8,278 bases of DNA from JANOBJ01 sp031411575 (GCA_031411575.1 JANOBJ010000277.1:1-8278), one strand, 5' to 3'. Positions 1 to 6,375 are shown, counted from the stretch's first letter. Program-made: numbers and translations. The notes: a model not told the origin generated them from the letters alone.

Positions 1-502
1 CTTCGCCTCGCGCAGCTACATCGACACCCTTCGCAAAGCGCCTGAGCAGCATACCCATGTGCTGCTGATGCGCACGCTCAGCAAATTTGGCCTGGCCGGT
101 GTGCGGCTGGGCTACATGATGGGCCCCAAAGCATTGGTAGCCGAGATTGACAAGGTGCGACCGCCCTACAACATCAGTGTTCTCAACTACGAGTGCGCGC
201 TGTTTGCGCTGGAACATTCCGAGGTTTTTCGGCAGCAAGCCCTTGATTTGATTGCGCAGCGTGCTATTATTTTTGAAGCATTGCAGCAAATGTCCGGCAT
301 CCAGTGCTGGAAAAGCGATGCCAACATGATGCTGGTGCGTGTGCCCGATGCGGCAAAAACCTTCGAGGGAATGAAGTCGCGCCGGGTGCTGGTCAAGAAC
401 GTTTCTAAAATGCACCCATTGCTGGCCAATTGCCTGCGCCTGACCGTTGGCACCGCCGACGAGAATGCACAATTGATGGCTGCCCTCAAGGCCTCCCTAT
501 GA
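1..502 (+). CDS. hisC: Histidinol-phosphate aminotransferase, 5'-truncated by the window edge
   Basis: PLP-dependent aminotransferase of histidine synthesis, converting imidazole acetol phosphate to histidinol phosphate in the cytoplasm. The reading frame is open from base 2, so only the last 166 residues are present, against roughly 350 for the full family. The PLP-binding motif RTLSKFGLAGVRLGY is clear, with the Schiff-base lysine encoded at 83-85. RPPYNIS follows, and near the C-terminus CLRLTVGT carries the arginine (437-439) expected to bind the substrate carboxylate. The TGA at 500-502 overlaps the hisB ATG (ATGA), indicating translational coupling. An internal GTG at 59 is not a start, because the conserved fold continues upstream of it. 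An AT-rich patch at about 251-300 stands out from the GC-rich surroundings but keeps the frame. Confidence 0.96.
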   Translation, partial: FASRSYIDTLRKAPEQHTHVLLMRTLSKFGLAGVRLGYMMGPKALVAEIDKVRPPYNISVLNYECALFALEHSEVFRQQALDLIAQRAIIFEALQQMSGIQCWKSDANMMLVRVPDAAKTFEGMKSRRVLVKNVSKMHPLLANCLRLTVGTADENAQLMAALKASL

Positions 503-1089
503 ACCGCACCGCAGAAGTCACCCGCAACACCGCCGAAACCCAAATCACCGTCAAGCTCAACCTGGATGGCACGGGGCAGGCCAAGCTTTCCACCGGCATC
601 GGTTTTTTTGACCACATGCTCGACCAGATCGCGCGCCACGGGCTGATTGATCTGGACATCCAGGCCAATGGCGACCTGCATATCGACGGCCACCACACCG
701 TGGAAGACGTGGGCATCACCTTCGGCCAGGCGGTGGCGCAGGCCGTGGGCGACAAAAAGGGCATTCGCCGCTACGGCCATGCCTATGTGCCGCTGGACGA
801 GGCGCTCAGCCGCGTGGTGATCGATTTTTCAGGGCGCCCCGGTCTGGCGCAAAACGTGCCGTTCAAGAGCGGCATGATCGGCACGTTTGACACGCAACTC
901 ATGCACGAATTCTTCCAGGGCTTTGTGAACCACGCGTTTGTCACGCTGCACATCGACAATATCAAGGGTGAAAACGCCCACCACCAGGCTGAAACCGTGT
1001 TCAAGGCCTTCGCCCGGGCCTTGCGCGCCGCGCTGGAGATGGACCCGCGGGCGCTCGGCACCATCCCGTCCACTAAGGGCTCTTTGTAG
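499..1089 (+). CDS. hisB: Imidazoleglycerol-phosphate dehydratase (monofunctional)
   Basis: Dehydrates imidazole glycerol phosphate to imidazole acetol phosphate in the cytoplasm; the family forms manganese-containing 24-mers. The protein has 196 residues, the usual length of the monofunctional enzyme, with no phosphatase domain as in E. coli HisB. Both metal-binding repeats are visible: HHTVED at 65-70 and HHQAE at 161-165. GFFDHML lies at 35-41 and the family C-terminus PSTKGSL is intact. The ATG at 499 overlaps the hisC stop and has a weak AAGG seven bases upstream. An in-frame ATG at 430 would add 23 residues lying inside hisC and unlike the family, so 499 is preferred. It is followed by a 59-base gap that contains most of a dispersed repeat, then hisH. 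Confidence 0.97.
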   Translation: MNRTAEVTRNTAETQITVKLNLDGTGQAKLSTGIGFFDHMLDQIARHGLIDLDIQANGDLHIDGHHTVEDVGITFGQAVAQAVGDKKGIRRYGHAYVPLDEALSRVVIDFSGRPGLAQNVPFKSGMIGTFDTQLMHEFFQGFVNHAFVTLHIDNIKGENAHHQAETVFKAFARALRAALEMDPRALGTIPSTKGSL

Positions 1090-1110
1090 GCTTTTTTGGG
1101 TGTTTTAGTG

Positions 1111-1159
1111 CTGTTGTGCTCATCCACTGGTCATAGTTTGCTATATTTATGATAGCAAA
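1111..1159. repeat. AT-rich hairpin repeat, copy 1, overlapping the hisH start
   Basis: This 49-base element matches 8143-8191 without gaps at 41 of 49 positions. Five mismatches lie in the first 20 bases and three in the hairpin loop. Its 3' half is an inverted repeat: TTTGCTAT (1137-1144), loop ATTTATG (1145-1151), ATAGCAAA (1152-1159). The loop contains the ATG of hisH at 1149-1151, and the 3' arm encodes the residues after it. From memory, similar TTTGCTAT / ATAGCAAA elements are scattered between genes in Comamonadaceae; only the two copies here are shown directly. No T-run follows the hairpin, so it does not look like a simple intrinsic terminator. Confidence 0.8.
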
Positions 1160-1829
1160 AACCGTCGCGGTCGTGGACTACGGCATGGGCAATCTGCGCT
1201 CGGTCTCGCAGGCCGTGCTGCACGCGGCGCATGGTTCGGGGGTCGAGGTGGTGTGGGCACGCTCGCCGCAAGAGGTGATGGCCGCCGAGCGCGTGGTGCT
1301 GCCCGGCCAGGGCGGCATGCGCGACTGCATGCGCGAGCTGCGCGATTCGGGCATGCAGGCCGCCGTGCTGCACGCGGCCGCCCACAAGCCGCTGATGGGC
1401 GTCTGCGTGGGCATGCAGATGCTGCTGGACCACAGCGATGAGCTCGATACGCCCTGCCTCGGCCTGATTCCCGGCCGCGTCGTCAAGTTCGAGCTCGACG
1501 GCATGCTCCAGCCCGACGGCAGCCGCTACAAGGTGCCCCAGATGGGCTGGAACCAGGTCTGGCAGCCGCAAAACCTCCCCGATCTGCCCCATACGCCGCG
1601 GCCGCACCCGGTCTGGGGCGACGTGCCCGATGGCAGCTGGTTTTATTTCGTGCACAGTTACTATGCACGCCCGTCAGATGCGCGCCACAATGCGGGCGAA
1701 GCCGACTACGGCGGACGCTTTACCGCCGCGATTGCACGCGATAATATTTTTGCCACGCAGTTTCACCCCGAAAAAAGCGCAGACCACGGCCTCGCCCTCT
1801 ACCGCAACTTCCTTCACTGGAACCCCTGA
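1149..1829 (+). CDS. hisH: Imidazole glycerol phosphate synthase, glutaminase subunit HisH
   Basis: Class I glutamine amidotransferase subunit. It hydrolyses glutamine and passes ammonia to HisF, which makes imidazole glycerol phosphate and AICAR from PRFAR. The protein has 226 residues; family members are about 200-215. The N-terminal VAVVDYGMGNLRSV, the oxyanion-region PGQGGMRDCM, the nucleophile Cys86 in GVCVGMQ, and the catalytic His206 and Glu208 in QFHPEKS are all present. The ATG at 1149 is the only usual start that keeps the N-terminal strand: an in-frame TAG lies at 1134-1136 and the next GTG (1173) falls inside the conserved motif. There is no Shine-Dalgarno sequence. The start codon lies in the loop of a repeat hairpin, and codon 2 is ATA, an uncommon codon in GC-rich genomes. 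Residues 2-3 (IA) appear to come from the repeat. Confidence 0.96.
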   Translation: MIAKTVAVVDYGMGNLRSVSQAVLHAAHGSGVEVVWARSPQEVMAAERVVLPGQGGMRDCMRELRDSGMQAAVLHAAAHKPLMGVCVGMQMLLDHSDELDTPCLGLIPGRVVKFELDGMLQPDGSRYKVPQMGWNQVWQPQNLPDLPHTPRPHPVWGDVPDGSWFYFVHSYYARPSDARHNAGEADYGGRFTAAIARDNIFATQFHPEKSADHGLALYRNFLHWNP

Positions 1830-1844
1830 ACCTGTCTCCGACAC

Positions 1845-1864
1845 GCGCCGGTCCTGCCCGGCGC
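1845..1864 (+). promoter_or_regulatory. Stem-loop between hisH and hisA
   Basis: GCGCCGG (1845-1851) and CCGGCGC (1858-1864) form a perfect 7-bp, all-GC stem around a 6-base loop. It lies in the 47-base gap between hisH and hisA and ends 12 bases before the hisA ATG, which has no obvious Shine-Dalgarno sequence. No U-run follows, so termination is unlikely. A role in translation or mRNA stability is inference; in GC-rich DNA a stem of this size can also arise by chance. Confidence 0.45.
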
Positions 1865-1876
1865 CCACCGCGAACC

Positions 1877-2620
1877 ATGCTTCTCATTCCTGCGATTGAC
1901 CTGAAAGACGGTCACTGCGTGCGCCTCAAACAAGGCGATATGGATCAATCCACGGTCTTCAGCGAAGACCCCGCCGCGATGGCCCGGGCGTGGCTGGACA
2001 AGGGCGCGCGGCGCCTGCACCTGGTCGATTTGAACGGCGCGTTTGCCGGCAAACCGCAGAATTTCTCGGCCATCCGCTCGATTTTGCGGGCCGTGGGTGA
2101 CGACATCCCGGTTCAGCTGGGCGGCGGCATCCGCGATCTGGACACGATTGAAAAGTACATCGACGGCGGCCTGCGCTACGTCATCATCGGCACCGCGGCC
2201 GTCAAGAACCCGGGTTTTCTGAAAGACGCCTGCACCGCGTTTGGCGGCCACATCATCGTGGGGCTGGACGCCAAAGACGGCAAGGTCGCCACCGACGGCT
2301 GGAGCAAGCTCACTGGCCACGAGGTGGTCGATCTGGCCAAGAAGTTCGAGGACTGGGGCGTCGAATCCATCATCTACACCGACATCGGCCGCGACGGCAT
2401 GCTCTCGGGCATCAACATCGACGCCACCGTCAAACTGGCGCAGGCGCTCACCATCCCCGTGATCGCCTCGGGTGGCCTGTCCAACATGGCCGACATTGAA
2501 AAACTCTGCGCGGTCGAAGAAGAGGGTGTTGAAGGCGTGATCTGCGGGCGTGCGATCTATTCCGGCGACCTCGATTTCGCGGCCGCTCAAGCGCGCGCCG
2601 ACGAACTGGGCGCCGTGTGA
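1877..2620 (+). CDS. hisA: ProFAR isomerase HisA (phosphoribosylformimino-AICAR phosphate isomerase)
   Basis: Amadori isomerase that converts ProFAR to PRFAR, a cytoplasmic (beta/alpha)8 barrel of 247 residues, the standard length. The catalytic Asp8 is in LLIPAIDLKDG, and the second half-barrel aspartate region is GLDAKDGKV (129-137) with YTDIGRDGML at 167-176. Phosphate-binding loops are seen at LGGGIR (81-86), IIGTAAV (103-109), ASGGLS (197-202) and CGRAIYSG (223-230). The ATG at 1877 places MLLIPAIDL exactly as in the family. It lies 47 bases after hisH, and hisF follows after a gap filled mostly by a GC-rich repeat. HisA and HisF are homologous barrels, which explains their resemblance. 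Confidence 0.97.
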   Translation: MLLIPAIDLKDGHCVRLKQGDMDQSTVFSEDPAAMARAWLDKGARRLHLVDLNGAFAGKPQNFSAIRSILRAVGDDIPVQLGGGIRDLDTIEKYIDGGLRYVIIGTAAVKNPGFLKDACTAFGGHIIVGLDAKDGKVATDGWSKLTGHEVVDLAKKFEDWGVESIIYTDIGRDGMLSGINIDATVKLAQALTIPVIASGGLSNMADIEKLCAVEEEGVEGVICGRAIYSGDLDFAAAQARADELGAV

Positions 2621-2636
2621 AGACGAACGTTTTGCC

Positions 2637-2714
2637 GCCGGGCCGCCCCAAGGCAAAACGCGGCCCCCTCGGGGGGCAGGGAGCCACACGCAGTGGGCGA
2701 CCGTGGGGGCCAAC
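2637..2714 (+). repeat. GC-rich structured repeat, copy A, between hisA and hisF
   Basis: The element runs from GCCGGGCCGCCCC to GTGGGGGCCAAC. Its inverted counterpart lies at 6633-6707. The first 31 bases differ from that copy at only three positions, and both end in GTGGGGGCCAAC. Internal pairing includes GGGCCGC (2640-2646) with GCGGCCC (2660-2666); the alternative hairpin GCCCCC / GGGGGC (2663-2677), which shares bases with the first and so excludes it; and a CCAC / GTGG stem downstream. The element ends directly against the apparent hisF start. I recall closely similar elements in many Comamonadaceae intergenic regions, but two copies is all this window shows. Confidence 0.8.
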
Positions 2715-3518
<804 letters not shown>

Positions 3519-3555
3519 CGCCGCCGCCGTCGCACCATTGGGGTAGCCCGGGGTG

Positions 3556-4509
3556 TCAAGGCGCCGGCCGTAGCACGGTGTCGATCACATGAATCACACC
3601 GTTGGTGGTCAGCACGTCGGTCGCGCGGATGTTCGACGTGCGGCCGAGTGCGTCGGTGATCACCAGCGCCGGGCTGACCGTGAAGCTCTGCCCTTGCACG
3701 GTGGTGATGGGCGTGTTCACCGGCACGTCGGCTTTGAGCACGCGTCCGCGCACGACGTGGTACGTCAGCACCGAGGTGAGCAGTGTCGTGTTGGCCAGCA
3801 AGGCGGCCTTGGTCAAGCCCAACTCGGTCAGCAGAGCGGCAAACGCGGCGTCCGTCGGCGCGAACACCGTAAACGGGCCGGGGCCGGACAGGGTGGGCAC
3901 CAGACCTGCGGCGACCACCGCCTCGACGAGTACCGTGAATTCCGCCGGCGTGCTGGCAGCCAGCGCCTGCGCCGTCTGCACGATGTTGCGGTTGGCCGGC
4001 AGGATCACCTTGTCGATCACATGCACCACGCCGTTGCTGGCCTGGATGTCGGTGGCCGTGATGCGCGAAGTGCGGTTGCGCCCGTCGGTGATCACCACGT
4101 CGGCGCCAACGGCGTCGATCTTGAAAATGGATGTTTCCACGCTGGTGATGGCGCGGCCGAGCGGGATATCGGCTTTCTGCACCTTGCCGGGCACCACGTG
4201 GTAGGTCAGTACCTGGGTCAGCAGTGCCTTGTCAGCCAGCAACTGCGCCTTGGTCAGGCCCAGCTCGGTCAGCAGCGCGGCGAACGCCGCATCAGTGGGC
4301 GCGAACACGGTGAAGGGGCCTGGACCCTTGAGCGTCGTCACCAGATCGGCCGCCACCACGGCTTCGACCAGAATGCTGAGGCTGGGTGTGGCCTGGGCCA
4401 GTTGCACGATGTCGGGCTGCGGCGCCGGGTGGTCGCTGCCACCACATGCGGTGAGCAGGGCGCTGGCGGCGGCGGTGCCGGTGAGGATGAGGGCGTGTCT
4501 GCGAAGCAT
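3556..4509 (-). CDS. Lipoprotein with two fasciclin (FAS1) domains
   Basis: The predicted 317-residue envelope protein starts MLRRHALILTGTAAASALLTAC, with a lipobox LTAC and lipidated Cys22. Gly at +2 suggests outer-membrane rather than inner-membrane retention. Two FAS1 domains follow, at about 33-171 and 176-314, each with FTVFAPTDAAFA, LTYHVV and a closing NGV(V/I)HVID. FAS1 domains generally mediate adhesion or binding; the ligand here is unknown. Residues 62-88 and 209-235 are identical, showing an internal duplication. The ATG at 4509 is preferred because AGGAG (4517-4521) lies seven bases upstream; a TTG two codons earlier is too close to it. The gene runs against the his genes, leaving a 37-base convergent gap to hisF with no evident terminator. 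It has no link to histidine synthesis and looks like a later insertion into the operon. Confidence 0.93.
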   Translation of the reverse strand: MLRRHALILTGTAAASALLTACGGSDHPAPQPDIVQLAQATPSLSILVEAVVAADLVTTLKGPGPFTVFAPTDAAFAALLTELGLTKAQLLADKALLTQVLTYHVVPGKVQKADIPLGRAITSVETSIFKIDAVGADVVITDGRNRTSRITATDIQASNGVVHVIDKVILPANRNIVQTAQALAASTPAEFTVLVEAVVAAGLVPTLSGPGPFTVFAPTDAAFAALLTELGLTKAALLANTTLLTSVLTYHVVRGRVLKADVPVNTPITTVQGQSFTVSPALVITDALGRTSNIRATDVLTTNGVIHVIDTVLRPAP

Positions 4510-4516
4510 GGTCAAT

Positions 4517-4521
4517 CTCCT
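4517..4521 (-). promoter_or_regulatory. Shine-Dalgarno sequence of the FAS1 lipoprotein gene
   Basis: AGGAG on the minus strand lies seven bases before the ATG at 4509. It decides the start in favour of that ATG over the in-frame TTG at 4515, which would sit one or two bases from it. Confidence 0.8.
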
Positions 4522-4574
4522 GTATGGGCGAGCATCAAAGGGGCGCCATGGGGCGCGGCCGTGTTACATACTGA

Positions 4575-4604
4575 TTGTTCTGTAAAATTACCAATCGGTA
4601 TAAA
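4575..4604 (+). promoter_or_regulatory. Candidate promoter for hisI and downstream genes
   Basis: TTGTTC (4575-4580) and TATAAA (4599-4604) are separated by 18 bases, a plausible sigma-70 arrangement. The -35 matches only its TTG; the -10 matches five of six. Because the FAS1 gene separates hisI from hisF, an independent promoter is expected here. TACCAATCGGTA (4589-4600), with arms TACC and GGTA, overlaps the -10 and could be an operator, though this is speculative. A second -10-like GACAAT lies at 4724-4729, immediately before hisI. Confidence 0.4.
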
Positions 4605-4613
4605 CACGACCGA

Positions 4614-4641
4614 ATAGTAGTGTTTTGATCTGTTTGGTCAA
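4614..4641 (-). promoter_or_regulatory. Candidate promoter for the FAS1 lipoprotein gene
   Basis: On the minus strand TTGACC (4636-4641) is followed after 16 bases by TACTAT (4614-4619), four of six to the -10 consensus. It would give a leader of roughly 100 bases before the ATG at 4509. It sits next to the candidate forward promoter, so the two would be divergent and closely packed. Confidence 0.4.
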
Positions 4642-4736
4642 TGCGATCGTGTTACCCGACTGTTCGTCTGGGAATTGGCGTGCCACCGCCTCCGCCTGAT
4701 TCGGGCGGCAAGCACCAATCAGCGACAATCCTGCGG

Positions 4737-5126
4737 ATGAACTGGCTGGACGATGTGAAGTGGGACGCGCAGGGGCTGATTCCGGTCATTGCGCAGGAAG
4801 TCGGCACGGGCGACGTGCTGATGTTCGCCTGGATGAACCGCGAGGCGCTGCAAAAGACCGCCGAGCTGGGCCGGGCGGTGTACTACAGCCGTTCGCGAGG
4901 CAAATTGTGGTTCAAGGGCGAAGCATCAGGCCACGTGCAGACGGTGCACGAAATCCGGCTGGATTGCGACAACGACGTGGTGATGCTGAAGGTGACGCAG
5001 CTTGGGCACACTCCCGGGATTGCGTGCCACACCGGCCGTCACACCTGCTTTTTCCAGCTTTACAAGGACGGCGCCTGGCAGGTGACCGAGCCGGTCTTGA
5101 AAGACCCTGAATCCATCTACAAATAG
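4737..5126 (+). CDS. hisI: Phosphoribosyl-AMP cyclohydrolase
   Basis: Opens the adenine ring of PR-AMP to give ProFAR, step 3 of histidine synthesis; a zinc- and magnesium-dependent cytoplasmic enzyme. At 129 residues it is the stand-alone type, not the HisI-HisE fusion found in enterobacteria. Motifs are LMFAWMNREAL (28-38), YYSRSRGKLWFKGE (49-62), the metal site LDCDND (75-80) and GIACHTGRHTCFF (94-106), where Cys77, Cys97 and Cys104 fit the zinc ligands. The ATG at 4737 begins MNWLDDVKWD as in the family. An open frame reaches back to 4641, but those 32 residues are proline-rich and unlike the family. No clear Shine-Dalgarno sequence is present. hisE follows after six bases. Confidence 0.96.
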   Translation: MNWLDDVKWDAQGLIPVIAQEVGTGDVLMFAWMNREALQKTAELGRAVYYSRSRGKLWFKGEASGHVQTVHEIRLDCDNDVVMLKVTQLGHTPGIACHTGRHTCFFQLYKDGAWQVTEPVLKDPESIYK

Positions 5127-5132
5127 GCGGAT

Positions 5133-5510
5133 ATGTCCAACGATTCACTTTCGCGCCTCGCGGCGGTCATCGAAAGCCGCAAGCGGGCCAATGGCGGTGA
5201 CGCGGACAAGAGCTACGTGGCGCGGCTGCTGCACAAGGGACCCGACGCGTTCTTGAAGAAGATCGGCGAAGAGGCGACCGAAGTGGTGATGGCGGCCAAG
5301 GACGCCGATCACGGCGGCCACACGCCGGCGCTGCAACAAAAAATTGTCGGCGAAGTAGCCGATTTGTGGTTTCACACGTTGATTGCGCTGGCGCACTACG
5401 GCCTGAAGCCAGCCGACGTGATCGCCGAACTGGAGCGCCGCGAGGGCACCAGCGGCATCGAGGAAAAAGCGCTGCGCAAGGCGCAGGCACGCGACATTGA
5501 CCCCGCCTGA
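5133..5510 (+). CDS. hisE: Phosphoribosyl-ATP pyrophosphatase
   Basis: Hydrolyses PR-ATP to PR-AMP and pyrophosphate, step 2 of histidine synthesis. The 125-residue protein belongs to the all-alpha MazG-like NTP pyrophosphohydrolase superfamily. The metal-binding residues are visible in KKIGEEATEVVMAAK (42-56: Glu46, Glu47, Glu50) and GEVADLWFHTLIAL (73-86: Glu74, Asp77). The tail is charged and ends RKAQARDIDPA. The start at 5133 lies six bases after the hisI stop, so the pair is very likely co-translated from one message. AAGGAG overlapping its stop serves the next gene. Confidence 0.96.
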   Translation: MSNDSLSRLAAVIESRKRANGGDADKSYVARLLHKGPDAFLKKIGEEATEVVMAAKDADHGGHTPALQQKIVGEVADLWFHTLIALAHYGLKPADVIAELERREGTSGIEEKALRKAQARDIDPA

Positions 5511-5515
5511 AGGAG
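5510..5515 (+). promoter_or_regulatory. Shine-Dalgarno sequence of the DUF4870-like gene
   Basis: AAGGAG begins at the last base of the hisE stop and lies eight bases before the ATG at 5524. It supports that ATG over the in-frame TTG at 5497, which lies inside hisE upstream of this site. Confidence 0.7.
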
Positions 5516-5523
5516 CAGCCACC

Positions 5524-5907
5524 ATGAGCAACGACACCGCCGATTCCCTGAAAACCGTCAGCCTGGTCAGTTACCTGCTGCACCTGGTGGTGGCGGTGGG
5601 CGCCGTGGTGCCCGGCGGCCAATGGGGCCCCGCGCTGCTGATCGTGGCGCTGGTGATTGACCTGGTGAAGAAAAGCGACGCCGAAGGCACGTGGATGGCC
5701 TCGCACTTCAGCTACCGCATCCGTTCGGTGCTGTGGGCGGCGGTGCTGTACATCGTGACGATTCCGCTGTGGCTGCTGTTCATCGCGCCCGGCTGGATCG
5801 CCTGGGGCCTGATCTCCATCTGGTTCCTCTACCGCATCGTCAAGGGCTTGGTCCGCATGAACCAGAACAAGCCGATGGACGACGGCGCGTCGGGGGTGGT
5901 GGCATGA
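5524..5907 (+). CDS. Small membrane protein, DUF4870-like
   Basis: The 127-residue protein has no recognised enzymatic motif. Hydrophobic segments lie at about 12-30 and 34-48, then a conserved-looking HFSYRIRSVLW (61-71), then strongly hydrophobic stretches at about 68-89 and 90-106, giving three or four membrane passes. The end is YRIVKGLVRMNQNKPM plus a short polar tail. This layout and the histidine/arginine-rich link resemble DUF4870 (Tic20-like) small membrane proteins, whose role is unknown; the assignment is from memory of the family. The start at 5524 has AAGGAG eight bases upstream. The gene lies 13 bases after hisE, and its TGA overlaps the HIT gene's ATG (ATGA), so all three are probably on one message. 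Confidence 0.85.
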   Translation: MSNDTADSLKTVSLVSYLLHLVVAVGAVVPGGQWGPALLIVALVIDLVKKSDAEGTWMASHFSYRIRSVLWAAVLYIVTIPLWLLFIAPGWIAWGLISIWFLYRIVKGLVRMNQNKPMDDGASGVVA

Positions 5908-6263
5908 GCGAGGCAAGTAGCTGCCTGTTCTGCAAGATCATCGCGGGGCAGATTCCGTCCAAAAAGGTCTACGAAGACGAGGAATTGTTTGCCTTTCATG
6001 ACATTCACCCTTGGGCGCCGGTGCATTTTTTGATGGTGCCCAAGCTGCATATCCCGTCGATGGCGCAGGTGGGCCCCGAGCACGCGGGGCTGCTGGGCCG
6101 CATGATGGCGCTGGCGCCCCGGCTGGCGATGGAGCAGGGCTGCCGGCCGTACCCGGAAGGCGGTTTTCGCATCGTGACCAACACCGGCGCCGAGGGCGGG
6201 CAGGAGGTGCACCACCTGCACATCCATGTCATGGGCGGCCCGAGGCCCTGGCTGCGCGGCTGA
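5904..6263 (+). CDS. HIT-family (histidine triad) nucleotide-binding protein
   Basis: HINT-type purine nucleotide phosphoramidase or hydrolase of 119 residues, the usual length, cytoplasmic. The active-site motif HLHIHVMGG (104-112) carries the triad His104, His106 and His108; His106, the middle one, should be the nucleophile by comparison with HINT1. The N-terminal CLFCKIIAGQIPS contains the CxxC (Cys7, Cys10) seen in zinc-binding members. FHDIHPWAPVHFLMVPK (31-47) is also typical. The ATG at 5904 overlaps the upstream stop. The frame is open far upstream to 5691, but that is an alternate frame of the preceding gene. The physiological substrate is not apparent. It is followed by 123 bases without a gene before tatA. 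Confidence 0.95.
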   Translation: MSEASSCLFCKIIAGQIPSKKVYEDEELFAFHDIHPWAPVHFLMVPKLHIPSMAQVGPEHAGLLGRMMALAPRLAMEQGCRPYPEGGFRIVTNTGAEGGQEVHHLHIHVMGGPRPWLRG

Positions 6264-6270
6264 CGGGCAA

Positions 6271-6312
6271 GGCTGCTGCGCGGCAGCCATGCGCCACCCG
6301 CGCAGCTGCGCG
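6271..6312. other. Inverted repeats between the HIT gene and tatA
   Basis: GGCTGC (6271-6276) pairs with GCAGCC (6283-6288) around a 6-base loop. Eleven bases further on, CGCGCAGCTGCGCG (6299-6312) is a perfect 14-base palindrome. Neither is followed by a T-run. The position, after the last gene of the hisI-HIT group and before the probable tat promoter, would suit transcript-end processing or a protein-binding site; this is inference. Confidence 0.4.
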
Positions 6313-6332
6313 ACGCCCCTCAAAACCTGTGG

Positions 6333-6361
6333 TTTCGTAGGGTTGGCCGGGCACTTAGAAT
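6333..6361 (+). promoter_or_regulatory. Weak candidate promoter of tatABC
   Basis: TAGAAT (6356-6361) is a good -10 candidate, five of six, with TTTCGT (6333-6338) at a 17-base spacing as a poor -35. It would start transcription about 20 bases before the tatA ATG, just ahead of its ribosome-binding site. Confidence 0.3.
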
Positions 6362-6375
6362 CAGGTTAATTCGAC

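Noticed and set aside
1090..1110. Intrinsic terminator after hisB (T-rich bases at 1091-1106)
   Set aside because: The T-runs have no convincing GC stem before them, and hisH must be transcribed through this point unless a separate promoter exists.
3589..4617. Plus-strand open frame (342 codons) opposite the FAS1 gene
   Set aside because: The product is His/Gly/Arg-rich and repetitive only because it mirrors the duplicated FAS1 domains; the minus strand has a lipobox, a ribosome-binding site and domain motifs.
4641..4736. A 32-residue N-terminal extension of HisI
   Set aside because: The extension is proline-rich, unlike the family, and covers the probable promoter region; MNWLDDVKWD at 4737 is the family start.
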